Below, piece after piece: positions 1 to 10,473 of a stretch of DNA of 64,000 nucleotides. The position numbers and the translations under genes were made by a program. The number at the start of each line of letters is the position of its first letter. The first letter of the stretch is position 1. The stretch is from the NCBI RefSeq assembly GCF_030272615.1, contig NC_081406.1, positions 246,695,218-246,759,217 of the forward strand, written 5' to 3'. The notes under the pieces were generated by a model. That model had not been told where the DNA came from. It did no database searches and saw only the letters and a program-made list of their open reading frames with translations. Source of the DNA: Cryptomeria japonica. Its lineage: Eukaryota > Streptophyta > Pinopsida > Cupressales > Cupressaceae.

Positions 1-797
1 CTTCCACTCTACTATCTTCCTTAATATTATTATTTTCTTTCCATACTTGTTTATGGGGATTATTAACCTTCATAGTTTTTGGGGGGTTACTAGGGCAAGC
101 CTTAGCTTAGTGTCCAGCTTTCTTATAGGAAAAGAACACAAAGGGGAGGGACTCAAACTCTATTGTATGTTCCCATAACCCAAGTTTGGAATTTATATCA
201 ATAGAACTAGGAAGATCCATGTTCTGTGAAATATTGACACATATTCTTGCATAAACCAGTCTCTTTCAAGCTATAGTCATTGGATCTATCGCAACAAGCT
301 CCCCAAAACAATTTTCTATACTTGAAAAAACATCCTCAACCCAGAATTCAAGCGGCAAGCCTGGCAACCTTACCCAGACCGGAGCAGATTAAAAGAAGGA
401 ATCATTGAGTTCCATATTTGGAGACTATTTTCTCAGGGATAGGGAAGATTTACCAAACATCCATGATCCACTACTTAATGTTGCTTCCAAATCTTCCCCA
501 CAAGAGAAGGAAAAAAACAAAAAAACCCCTTGGCAGGGCTAAAACATCAACCTATCCTTTAAGCCTACATTTTCTCTTAACAAATGATCTAACATCCTCA
601 ATATTGGGTCGTGGTCCAACAAACTTTCCCACTAGAGAGAAGGCCATTAAAGAAATGTTATGATCAATAACCAAATCTGGAACAACAATAGCTAATTTAC
701 TCATTTTTCTATCAAAGATGTCTTCCACAAAGGGGAAGGACGATTTTCTAGTAGGTTTGTTTGCAAAAAGACTGCTCCAGGGTTTGAGAGCCTTCAC
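1..797 (-). pseudogene. LINE ORF1-like fragment (DUF4283-type plus degenerate zinc knuckle)
   Basis: On the minus strand the translation starts with a Met at 797, contains a SLVGKFVGPRP-like segment, and after frame breaks continues near 390-90 with VWVRLPGLPLEFW, a YARICV block and a degenerate knuckle ending KKAGH. This order is typical of ORF1 (nucleic-acid chaperone) of plant L1-type LINEs. At least one frameshift (about 420-550) and stops near 263 and 112 break it, and two knuckle cysteines are replaced by aromatic residues. It leaves the window at the left edge, so the rest of the LINE is unseen. Its 5' end at about 797 abuts the LTR of element X, so it probably inserted into that LTR. 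Family assignment is from motif memory only. Confidence 0.6.
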
Positions 798-932
798 ATT
801 TATATTTGTTGTTATATTCTTTTATGGTTACTGGTTACTGAAACACTTTATTAATAAGGTTTAAACTTATCTTATCAGCTCGAACATTGATTCACCCCCC
901 CCCACCCCTCTTACTGTTCTTAGATTCCAACA
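795..932 (+). repeat. Element X 5' LTR, 3' end only
   Basis: About 135 bp match the last part of the 3' LTR at 9329-9461, including the TATTCTTTTATGGTTAC block, the C-rich stretch and the terminal GATTCCAACA. The upstream LTR part is replaced by the LINE ORF1 fragment or lies outside the window. Confidence 0.8.
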
Positions 933-934
933 AT

Positions 935-946
935 TGGTCTGAGAGC
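935..946 (+). other. Primer binding site of element X (degenerate)
   Basis: TGGTCTGAGAGC lies 2 bp after the LTR end. It resembles TGGTATCAGAGC, the complement of initiator tRNA-Met used by most Copia elements, and by C1 (36690) and C2 (45007) in this window. It differs at three positions. Confidence 0.7.
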
Positions 947-1012
947 CTGGTGCCTTGGAGTAAGTCTAACAGCTTAAGGAAGATCCTGAATCTGGAATCC
1001 ATATAGACGAGT

Positions 1013-2143
1013 ATGGAGAAACAACTTGAAGTAACTCTTGAAGACTATGATGCTGAAAGGATGAAAAATGTGAAATTGCAAGATAAGTTGAACTCTGCAA
1101 AGGAATTCATTCTTATCCTATAGGAGAGGTTGTCATCTGCTCAAGCTAGAACAAAGGAACTATTGCAAAATCAGGATGATGAAGAGAAGAATGCCCTTAA
1201 AGAACAATGTCAAAAGTTGATCCGAGAGAATACTATCATGAAGAATTAAATGCAAGCCCTAACTATGAGGATGTCTAAGGATATTGAAGACCAAAAAAAC
1301 AATGAAGAAAATCTTGGCAGATCTCTGAAAGATAGATCTGAGGAATGCATTAGGCTAGCACATGATAATGATATGTTAAGAAATGAACTGGTGCAATCCT
1401 AGAATAATGAGTTGGAGTTGGAAAGATTGATAATAGTCCTAAGAGGAGATCTGGATACTACAAACGAATATAGAGACAAGTTCAAGGATAGTTATGCAAA
1501 GCTTGATGAACTATTGAAGGATCAAAGGCGCAAGGGACACACTAGAGGTCTTGGATTTGAGCAAGGAGAAAGCTCTGGTGCTGCAAATGAAGTTGAAACA
1601 ATAAGTCAGAAGGAGAATCCACCTATCAACCATAAATCACCGATAAGGCAACCCAATGCACATAAATTCAATGGTAGATGTTTTGTTTGCAATAAATTTA
1701 GCCATATGGCAAGGCATTGTAGAAATAGAGCAAATCGAGATAATAATGCAGTTCCTGATCAATGTTCAAATTGTAAGATGTATGGTCATAGGAAAAAATA
1801 TTGTAGAGAGAATGTGAGATTTCATGCATGTGGAAAGTTTGGACATATGGCTAATCAATGTTGGTCAAGGAATTATCAAGGATACAACAAGGCAATTCAG
1901 AAAAATAATGTCACTTGCTATGCATGCAACAAAATAGGACATATTGCTAAATTCTGCAGAAGTGAGAACAATCCGGTAGGAAATGATGAAAAAGGAAAAC
2001 ATAAAGTTGATGATATCTGGAAGGAGCATGAGAGAAAATGGGTTAGAAAATATGAAGATCAACCAACAGAGACAATCAACCCGATTACTCAACCAGCAGA
2101 GCAGAGTGTTCCTGCATCGGCAAGAAACTCATCAAATAACTAA
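1013..2143 (+). pseudogene. Element X ORF1: coiled-coil and zinc-knuckle gag-like protein
   Basis: One frame runs from the ATG at 1013 to the TAA at 2141, interrupted by stops at 1121, 1247 and 1400. The first ~200 residues are charged and Leu-rich, as in a coiled coil (LEVTLEDYDAERMKN and similar). Four CCHC knuckles follow at about 1678-1960: CFVCNKFSHMARHC, CSNCKMYGHRKKYC, a third whose first Cys is Phe, and CYACNKIGHIAKFC. Repeated knuckles after a coiled coil are usual for the nucleocapsid part of SIRE-like Gag, which packages element RNA. A basic tail ends the protein. No protease or pol follows. The first intact reading stretch begins only at 1412, so present-day product is doubtful. 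Confidence 0.75.
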
Positions 2144-2522
2144 GGCATTAGCTTTAGGGGGAGGAAAATTAGTGATGGATCTTACATTACCCCTGGTAGC
2201 AGTCTGAAAGCTTGTTTCAGATCTTGGAGAAGTCAGTCTGAAGGTTTCTCGGCACTAAGGTCATGACTTTTTAATTCGGTATGATAGACCGACACACATT
2301 TACGTCAATGAGAAATTAGGGTTTTCACAAAATAAAAGAGAAATGTTGGTTCATTTCTGATCACACAACATTTAGAGTGAAGCAGAGTGAGTTTAAGGTG
2401 ATTGAAGGTGACAAAAAGTATTTTCAAGCGAATTCCAGTACATTTGGTGCGAATTTTCAAGAACTTTCACCAATGAAGGTTGTGAAGTATTTTATTAGTT
2501 TTCGGACTATCTTTTATTTGAA
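2144..2522. other. Spacer between ORF1 and ORF2 of element X
   Basis: No reading frame with recognisable content. It contains a purine-rich stretch (about 2155-2170) and no clear promoter or structure that I can support. Confidence 0.5.
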
Positions 2523-4471
2523 ATGGCTTCTGTATCTACTCCCACTCCGATGGGTGTGGCTACCCCTATTGTTGTTGACATCAAGGATCATCCATGCCCA
2601 ATTTTCATGCAATACCTTCAGATTGCAAAGGTTGATGATTTAGCTGACACATTTTCTAGGATTCCAGACGGAGTTCTATATGTTGAATATGTTCATGCAT
2701 ATATCCACTGCACTCTAGAGGATTTAGGTTCAACTAAGATCAAAACAATGTACATGACAAATCTTCTGGATAGGAGAGGATTGATGAAACCAAAATTTCA
2801 CATTCTGAAGGATCAGGGTTTCACAGACATTTTTGAGATGCCAGAATTTGAAGATGAAATGATTCGGTATGTACTGAGCCATATCCATGGGGAATTCATA
2901 TGGTTGGACTGACCTTACAAAATCACCAAGGAGGCTATCCATGTAATCACCAATTTGCCCCAAACTGGTCAGACTCCTGGAAGGAAGAAAATACCTAACA
3001 ATGAGGTTGAGAAGTTAACTGGTGCAACTTTTGACAATCGGTCAATAAGGATTGGCACTATCAAAGACTAATTTGTTCAATTTGCAAGCATGATCATCAA
3101 TTACAAGGTAACCCAATCAAATCGATTGAACTATGTTTCCAGTTCATGCATTTACTATGCTCATTAGATGGTAAAAGGAAATGATAGGTATGATCTCTAT
3201 CAATGGATGTGTGAAGAGCTTATTTTAAACCTAGGGAATATTAAGGGTAAAAAGAAAGGTGTTTTTTGATATGGCAATCTTGTTGTTTGCTTGATTATTT
3301 TGTTTTTGAATGAGTTACCGGAATCCAGTAAAACTCAATGGGCATTTAATATGTCGGTAGGAAAGAAAATAAAGAATGCTATAAGAGGTTTAGGACAGGA
3401 CAAGGAGAGAGACTCCATTCTATGGGGTTATTTCAAATCATTTCAGAAGGCTATGAAGAAAAGAGAGAGAGTGCCTAAACATATTGTTGATAAGTACTCT
3501 ACAAAAATCTGCTTTATGGTTAAGAAGGATCAAACATTGATGGAATCAATGCAACTACAAAAGATCTGGATCACTAAGATGGGTTATGAGGTTGATGTTG
3601 AGATCTTGAACGTATATGCCAAGACTCTTAATGATGCCCCAGTTGATGAAACTGAGAAAACCTTTGGGACAACAAAGAAAAAGCAATTTGAAGTTCAGAT
3701 AGGTTTCAGTCAGAAGAAGAGGGAAGCAAAAATCAAGAAGGTTGGGGAACTTTTGGAGAAGATGTCCTCTGAAATCAAGCAGATCATTGGATTGGCAGAA
3801 GGGTCATCTTTGGCAGTAGTTCAGACTCAACCGGTAGCAACAAATAGCAAGGGTATACTGAAGAGGAAGAAACCAGAAACTTATATTTCCCCTATTGAAT
3901 CCAGTTCTGATACTGATGTTGTGCCCCCAAATATTCCCCACACATACATCCGGATATAGAGGAAGAAGCCTGTGGAAGGAAAGGTCTATAAAGTAAAGGT
4001 CACTCCTCCAGTAGCCCCAAAGAAAATTTTGAATGAGAGGAAACCAACAGAGAAGAGGAAACCGGTTGGAGAATCTACTTCTACTCCCAGCAAGAAGAAG
4101 AAATCATAAATAGATATAGCTCTCGAATCCGGTAAGAGTATTGAGGTCACTCCTCCTCTCTCAGTTGTTGAATTGATAGTTCAAATAACTAAAGATGGAA
4201 TTTTGAGTAATATCCAACATTATTAAGAACATATGGATGATAAGGATCAAATGGAGATTGAAGAAGCAATTTTGTTATATTTAGATATATATAAGAACAT
4301 ATTACTTAAGATTGAAAATCAAATACCAGGAAATTTGTACAATAAGATAGATGCTAGGAGATTATATGCAGTTGAAGAGAATAAAAATATAAAGTTGCAA
4401 GAGTTATTAACTATTTGTGGTGCCATAACTGATGAGGACTTGCAGCAGTGTCTTCAATATGCTTATAGAAC

Positions 4472-5927
4472 TATACGGGGGAAAATGCAGTGATCAAAGC
4501 GAATAAATCGAGATCAAAAGACCCACATACCAATGAGACTCTTGGTGCAAGTATATAAACTAATTGAACTAGTTTAACTTCCCAAGGGGTGTTGCATTAT
4601 TCTAAATCTCACAGGATCCTTAAAGCCAATGTTTTTCTCTCAGATCATTGAGCAAATGACTTAGGAATGACAACTCCAAGAACGAGTGATATTGTAATCT
4701 ACATGCATGAATGCATTCTAAGATCTATATGATGTGTTAAAACTATGATGATTAAGTTGAGATGATGATAGTGATATGATAAAAGATTAACAAATTATCC
4801 TAACATGATATACTATCTTAGCATGAATATTCTATGATATGTAAAATGCTTCTAAATGCCATGATGATGTTTTAACAAAGAGAGGCTAAAATGCTTAGTA
4901 AATTAGGCTATAATGTAGACGCATAAAAACTTGGAGATATGGATAATGAAGAATGAGAGCTCTATTTATAGGAAAATAAGGGCAATGGAGGGTTAAGATT
5001 GAACAATCTTAACAAGGCCTAGGATTTAAAGTTACTCAATCCATGTTTACAATTATCGCCAATGAAATGGTGACAATTGTCAACAAGAGGTTGCTTGAGA
5101 GATGTAAGAGGCATTAAATGCCTAAGAAGACATGAAGGTTACCTTACGAGGTAAGGGTTAAGGTTAGGTTAGGGTCATCTAATGGATAAAGCTTGTATCC
5201 AAGGGGTAAACTCTTGTGAAAGGGTTAATGGGATAACTAGGTTCAAAGCCATAAGTATTTGATGAGACCCTTGCATCAAAAATATGGTTAAGTTAGAGGA
5301 AAGTCTCTAACCAAAGGTCAAAGGTGAGTTAACCATAAATGGTTATGTAAGAGCCTTTAATGGTTTGGAAGACTTTAGAGGTTAACCATTTGAAGACACA
5401 AAACTATTAATGGTTATTGAAGACTTTGGAGGCTTTGAGAAGTGACTTCCTCTTACTTATGAATGTGACAATAATTAGAAGATGAATTAGGCTAAATTGA
5501 AAGTGATTAGAAGAATCTAGAAAGGGTTTAGGAGGCAAGTGGGAGATGTAGGAAAAAGCAAGTGGATGAGGGAAAAGGAATTTAATTAAAATAAAATTAC
5601 TTTATTTCAACCAAAATAAATGCAACTTGCATAAATAGAAATGGGGGATTTTATAAATAAATTAGATTTATTTATATGCAAGGGTCAATTTAATTAAATG
5701 TAAATTTAATTAAAAAGGGAGAAAGGCGATTTAATTAAATAAAGTGATTTATTTAATTAAAGGCTAGAAAAGGTTTATATGAATTTAATTAAATAAATTG
5801 ACTAATTTATTTAATCAAATAGATGAATGTAAAGAAATCAATTAAATATAATTTAATTTATAAGGGGTATGGTTAAAATAAATATTAAATATTTATTTAG
5901 GAAGATGGTCAAATTTATATGTCTACA
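4472..5927 (-). repeat. G2-family LTR inserted in element X ORF2 (solo-like)
   Basis: 1456 bp, about 90% similar by eye to the G2 5' LTR at 54689-56140. In minus sense it starts TGTAGACATATAAATTTGACC and ends ...GTATA, the terminal CA having mutated. AGAAC is duplicated at 4467-4471 and 5928-5932. It interrupts ORF2 without changing its frame. It looks like a solo LTR, but the sequence after it is the same X segment that follows the G2 5' LTR, so it may be the original 3' LTR of G2 with a copied flank (see findings). Confidence 0.88.
4962..4971 (-). promoter_or_regulatory. Putative TATA box of the G2-family LTR
   Basis: CTATAAATAG on the minus strand, conserved at 55178-55187 in the partner LTR. 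It lies about 490 bp from the LTR 3' end, a plausible place for a U3/R promoter. Confidence 0.55.
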
Positions 5928-6771
5928 AGAACAATTTTTTGAAGCAGACACCGACATGTGAGTCTCATGGTGGGTAGAGTAAATGAAATAGTTAAGGACA
6001 CCCATGAGGCATGGGTAAAATTCTTTGTAGACAAACCAAATTTCTTTACTGCACTGGTATTTCCGCCTAAACCTGGTATTGAAGACATTTTTGTTGATGG
6101 TAAGCGAAAAGGTATATTGGGTATGGATTCACCGGTTTTGGGACCTAAACCAATAGAGGATGCTCCTCTGACAGTATCACCTATACATAATATAGAGAAA
6201 CTGGTAGATAACTTTGAAGTTGTGCATGATAAGAAGGATACACCGGAACAAAACATTCCGGATGTAGAGGTTATTGAAGTGGATACAAATAATAAACAGG
6301 TTGAGGATGTTGAACCTCCAGTAACAAATGTACATATTGAAGAGGCTAAGGTTGAGATGGTTACTGCACCAAGTGGCGAAGCCACCGGTGCTAGTCAGCA
6401 GGTTGGAGAGTCCAGTCACTCATTGTTGGCACTTAACTCATCCGATCAAACTGATTTTGGGCAGAAAAACATTGAGCAGTTGAGCAGTTTTGAATTAATG
6501 TTTGTTGTAGCTCAGAAGTTGAGGAAGGAAGGATCAGAAGACAAGCAGGTCATTCAGCAGGCCATTCCAATTTTGCAGCAATTAGTTCCAAGATACTCTA
6601 GTCTGGTAGCTAGCCTCTTTGGTAAGATTAAGAGTTTGACTAAACATATTGCAAAATAGTTTCAAAATCTTCAATAGATATCAAATCGACAATTGATACA
6701 AAGATACAATGCAGCAAGGAAGGTCGCCTGTGACAATATGATCATATCAGACAAGGTCAAGGTGACAAAAA

Positions 6772-7834
6772 TATTGGTATTTTGGATGTACTGCATTGGT
6801 TTTTTCATTGATGTCAACACTTGTCAAACACTCTTCAACACTTATCAGCACTTGGGGATCTTTGGTTATGTTCACTAGCAGGTTCAGTGACTTATGCACA
6901 GTCACCGGTATTTGGTTCACCGATAGGTTATATTGTTCACCGGCACTTGGAATGACTTGAAGACTACTTGGTTATGTCAAAGACATTATTTGATCACTTC
7001 GTTTTGGCAATTTGATTATTGATCTATTCGGGTTTGTATATCTGATATTACCGGCAAATAGGTCCAGGTTATGCACCAGCAAGCATATCTATTCCAGATC
7101 AGCACGACACATTATGAAGATGATTTGTTATTATTGTAAATGCATTGAGCCGACATGATGCATCAGATATTGATTCATTTGTAAATAATTTCATTGTAAT
7201 ATCTTTAGTGAGCCGACCTACTCAATTGGTCTTAGGTTATGGTATAAATGTAAGATCTCATTTGTGAGATTGATATGGGATTTGGAAAAAGGATTGTAAT
7301 AAGGTATATGTGAAAATAAGCAGAGCTATACACGTAGACATCATTCAAGGTTGAAGGAAGGTTTGAAGAAGGCATATCAGAGCTAAACCGGTACTAAATC
7401 CAGCATATGAAGATGCTATCTTAGGTAGTACATTATCATTGGCTTTAACCATCCAATTGTAGTCAGTGTGACTCCCATTTTGTGTTTGAGCAGTGAGCTC
7501 TAGGCAGTTGGCCTTTTTGCATGTGCAAACTCCATATTGTACACACATACTATTTGTAGTAGTATAATCTGATTGTGGCTAAGGCTTCCCACCATGGTTT
7601 TTCCCCTTATAGGGTTTCCATGTACAAATATTTGTGTTATGTGTTGTGGATGTTATTGTCTTTCTGTTTCATGCATTAATCTTTATCGGTACTGCAATTA
7701 ACTAATAAAACTCTCTATCGACATAAATTTTGGTTTACCAGTATTAAGCATTAAGTTTTGGTTAAGTTAATTTTGGTTTGAATTTATTGGACAACTGATT
7801 CACCCCCCCTCTCAGTTGTCTCTGGGACCTAACA
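6772..7834 (+). repeat. Solo LTR, SIRE-like family, in element X ORF2
   Basis: 1063 bp from TATTGGTATTTTGG (start TG mutated to TA) to GGGACCTAACA, with a C-rich stretch just before the end as in SIRE-like LTRs. Flanks AAAAA (6767-6771) and AAAGA (7835-7839) fit a 5-bp TSD with one change. The right-hand copy of element X lacks it: 56964-56990 reads straight through. ORF2 frame is restored when it is removed. Confidence 0.85.
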
Positions 7835-8195
7835 AAAGAAACTTACAAATATTGATGAGGCTCTTAATCAGTCCAGTTGTATATATAGGTCTTGTACTAT
7901 CATCAACAAACTTACAACTGAGTTGGAGGTAAAAACAAAAGCGACAAAGGCCCGGTTGGAACATCTAGCTAACAATTTTGATGGTACTCAGTCATTGACC
8001 AGTGCCATTGATGGTCAAATTTTGGTTACAAAATCTAAGATATCAGCCTTGCAGAAAGATATGGACAGATTAATCCGGCGAGCTAGGGAATTGAGAGGAT
8101 TGGTAAGTCCCCGGTTGAACACTTCATTACTTCATGAGCGAGAAAGTCTAGAATTGATGAATAAACCCACACTGATGGATCTAATAAAAGAATAA

Positions 8196-8527
8196 CTACA
8201 TGCATACATTCTAATGGGTTTGTATCTATTTTGGGAGCTTTGAAAATTTGTTGGGATAATTACTTAGGATTTTTGAAGGGTGCTTAACTAGATATATTCA
8301 AGTACATCTAGATTCGGTAAACACATCTTGATTTTATTCTTTCATTCTTTTGCCCTGCCTTTTTTCTTGATGTCAATTGGGGAGTGGTTGTTCTAAAAAA
8401 ATGTCAAGGGAATAAAGAAGTAATGTATAGCTTAGGGGGAGAAAGGCTAGTTTTGGTCATCAGTTTTTGAGGAACTGGGACAGCACTTCAGCAATTCATT
8501 TTTCACATGATTGTTGCCATCAATGCC
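8196..8527. other. 3' untranslated part of element X
   Basis: The end of ORF2 persists here out of frame: a 1-base deletion near 8211 relative to the right copy destroys the last ~35 codons. The rest (8320-8527) is non-coding and matches 58250-58438. Confidence 0.6.
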
Positions 8528-8539
8528 AAAGGGGGAGAT
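8528..8539 (+). other. Polypurine tract of element X
   Basis: AAAGGGGGAGAT directly before the 3' LTR, the usual plus-strand primer position. The same tract precedes the LTR of the right-hand copy at 58439-58450. Confidence 0.8.
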
Positions 8540-9461
8540 TGTTGAAAATTGACACTCATCTGGTTTATTCATGTTATCATTGATGGAAACACATATCATT
8601 TTGGGTTGGACACTTAACCAGTACTCACCGGTATTCATGATTTGGCAACTGACATTCAAGGAAACTAGCAAACTAGGAACTGGTACATGAGACCAACATA
8701 GGAGATTGATTCGATAGGTCTACATGGTAGCAATCAATGGCATCAGTTTAATGGATTTATTTTTGTGTAGGTTGACATGTAAATAAATTGTAATATCATT
8801 GTAAGTGGACATAAGGCCTTTATGTTTATGTTTGGGAAGGGTATTTAAGTCAGTCCGGTTAGGATATTTTGGATATGATATTGAGAGATATACATATGAC
8901 GTGAGATATAGTGATGTGATATTGTGCGAACAATATTGATCGACTGTATGCGAATATAATATTCTGTAGTCGGTCTTTGTTATTGGTTTAAATGTTTGGG
9001 ATGCAAAGCAAGTTACCAGTAAAGGAGGACACAGTGGAAACTGGTATAGTCAGTGCTTGAACTGGAACTCATCCAACATAGCAGATGCATTCTCTGAGTT
9101 CAGAATTTTGTTTGTAAACTAGTATTTGGTGTTTGTAGTCAATGAAGCTCCTTTTGTGATGAGCAGTGTGCTCTAGGTCATTGGCCTTCATGCATGTGCA
9201 AGCCCCTATTGTAATATTTATTCATTTGGCCAGTGGATAGATATTATGGGTCACCAATCCCACCGTGGTTTTTCCTCTTTGATTTTTTCCACATATAAAT
9301 ATATGTGTTATGGTGTATATTCCTATGGTGGCATTATTTAAACTTGTTATTATATTCTTTTATGGTTACCAGTTACTGAAACACTTTGTTAATAAGGTTA
9401 AAACTTATCTTACCGGCAAAAAATTGATTCAGCCCCCTCTTAGTGTTCTTGGATTCCAACA
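8540..9461 (+). repeat. Element X 3' LTR
   Basis: 922 bp from TGTTGAAAATTG to GATTCCAACA. Its last ~133 bp match the 5' LTR remnant ending at 932, and its full length matches 58451-59352. Confidence 0.85.
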
Positions 9462-10094
9462 ACCTAAACGCAAGAAGAAGACGAAAAAATGTTGGGGTTG
9501 CATAGGGGGTTGCCTTCGTCAAACCCCGATTTAGTGTTTCCACCTCCATGGATAGCTAGATAATGATAAATAATCAAATAGATAGGGGATGTGATAAATC
9601 CCGAGATGCTCAAAGACACAAGAGAGATAGAAAGATATTACTAGCAAGGCTTGAAAAATCTAAGAGAGATACAAAGAGTGTTGTGACAAGTTAGAGATAG
9701 CTTTAGCAAGTGAGAGAGGGAGAGGGCAAGAGAAAGTTGTGAGAGTTGAGAGAACACCAGAGTTTGCTGAAAGAACCACAAGAGATTTAAAGGGCCAGGG
9801 AGATTGCATGGATTGAAAGGATAGATTTAAAAGAAAGAATAGGAAGGAAAAAAGAGGCTAGTGAGCCATTTTCAAGTTTCTGATCCATTTCCACTGACCA
9901 AGGTAGGTGACAAGTGTCGAAACACATAGAACTAATATTTAAACATTAAGATGTCATGGGACGAATGCATGGTGCATGAATATTTGTATGATGTGATAGT
10001 GTCCAGATGAATCATGCTAAAAATGGAGATTGACAAGAGAGACACATGACTAGCACACAAATGAAGCTAAAAGATAAGTGTTGGTAAAGGTGTC
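9462..10094. other. Flank of element X, no gene seen
   Basis: Purine-rich sequence with many AGAGA runs (9590-9760) and no reading frame. It matches 59353-60014. Similarity to the right copy stops at the TGTC at 10091-10094. Confidence 0.6.
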
Positions 10095-10095
10095 A

Positions 10096-10260
10096 TGATT
10101 TCGATATGGATCTAATTTCATTATGGGTCTTGATTTTGTTATGGGTCTAATTTTCATATGAGTCTTGATTTCGTTATGGGTTTGATTTTGATATGGGTCT
10201 TGATTTTGATATGAGTTATGATTTTGATATGGATCTGATTTCTTTATGGGTCTTGATATG
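10096..10260 (+). repeat. 17-18-bp minisatellite at the repeat breakpoint
   Basis: About nine to ten degenerate units of the form TGATTTTGATATGGGTCT, beginning one base after similarity to the right-hand copy ends. It belongs to the G2 3' region. Confidence 0.8.
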
Positions 10261-10473
10261 ATTCATTGATATGATTCACTGAATGATGCAAATTTGTTTC
10301 TGATTTTTTTATATGCTTCACATTTTCAAGTTAATTTTCTTTTGATTATTGATAGATTTGATTGAATCGAGAATTGATGATGGATATGTGTTGATTTACA
10401 GGTAGAGATTGGTGTACTATAGTCTCGGGAGCGATTATCAAAGTCATGGACACTTATCTCACGCTTGTCATAG

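Larger units (their letters stand above)
2523..8195 (+). pseudogene. Element X ORF2: long protein of unknown function, split by two LTRs
   Basis: Coding segments are 2523-4471, 5933-6771 and 7840-8195. Removing both LTRs and one TSD copy each gives 3144 bases, exactly 1048 codons in one frame. Only stops break it (2910, 3069, 3165, 3267, 3957, 4107, 4224, 5940, 6657, 6675, 8193). The stop at 5940 is TGG in the right-hand copy, and the one at 6675 is present in both copies. The right copy reads on past the last stop for ~35 codons. The N-terminal third has an ITKEAIHVITNLPQTG stretch like retroelement-associated plant mobile-type proteins. The middle is Lys/Pro-rich and the C-terminal third looks coiled-coil (LTTELEVKTKATKARLEHL). 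I recognise no enzyme motif. A structural or Gag-accessory role is a guess. Confidence 0.7.
795..9461 (+). mobile_element. Element X: SIRE-like, pol-less LTR retrotransposon
   Basis: A plus-strand LTR element: end of the 5' LTR (to 932), primer binding site (935), gag-like ORF1 (1013-2143), long ORF2 (2523-8195), purine-rich PPT (8528-8539) and a 3' LTR (8540-9461). LTR ends (TGTTGAAAATTG and CCAACA), the run of C before the LTR end and the AAAGGGGGAGAT tract resemble SIRE/Maximus Copia elements. No protease, integrase, reverse transcriptase or RNase H is visible between the LTRs, so it should be non-autonomous. Two other LTRs lie inside ORF2. A partial second copy is at 56146-59352. Confidence 0.75.
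4472..10094 (+). repeat. Left copy of a ~4.5-kb direct repeat (pair at 54689-60014)
   Basis: Comprises a G2-family LTR, the 3' part of element X and ~630 bp of flank. After removing the solo LTR private to each copy (6772-7834 here, 57136-57923 there) the copies are ~4555 and ~4533 bp. Divergence is roughly 10% by eye in both the LTR and the X part. Confidence 0.85.

Noticed and set aside
1412-2143. Host CCHC zinc-finger (CSP-like) gene
   Set aside because: Position between LTR/PBS and ORF2, and the upstream coiled coil with stops, fit a retroelement Gag.
4472-10094. A 5.6-kb LTR of G2 as the explanation of the long direct repeat
   Set aside because: TSDs and terminal TGTA/TACA ends set the LTR at ~1.45 kb, and the remainder is element X coding sequence with its own PPT and LTR.
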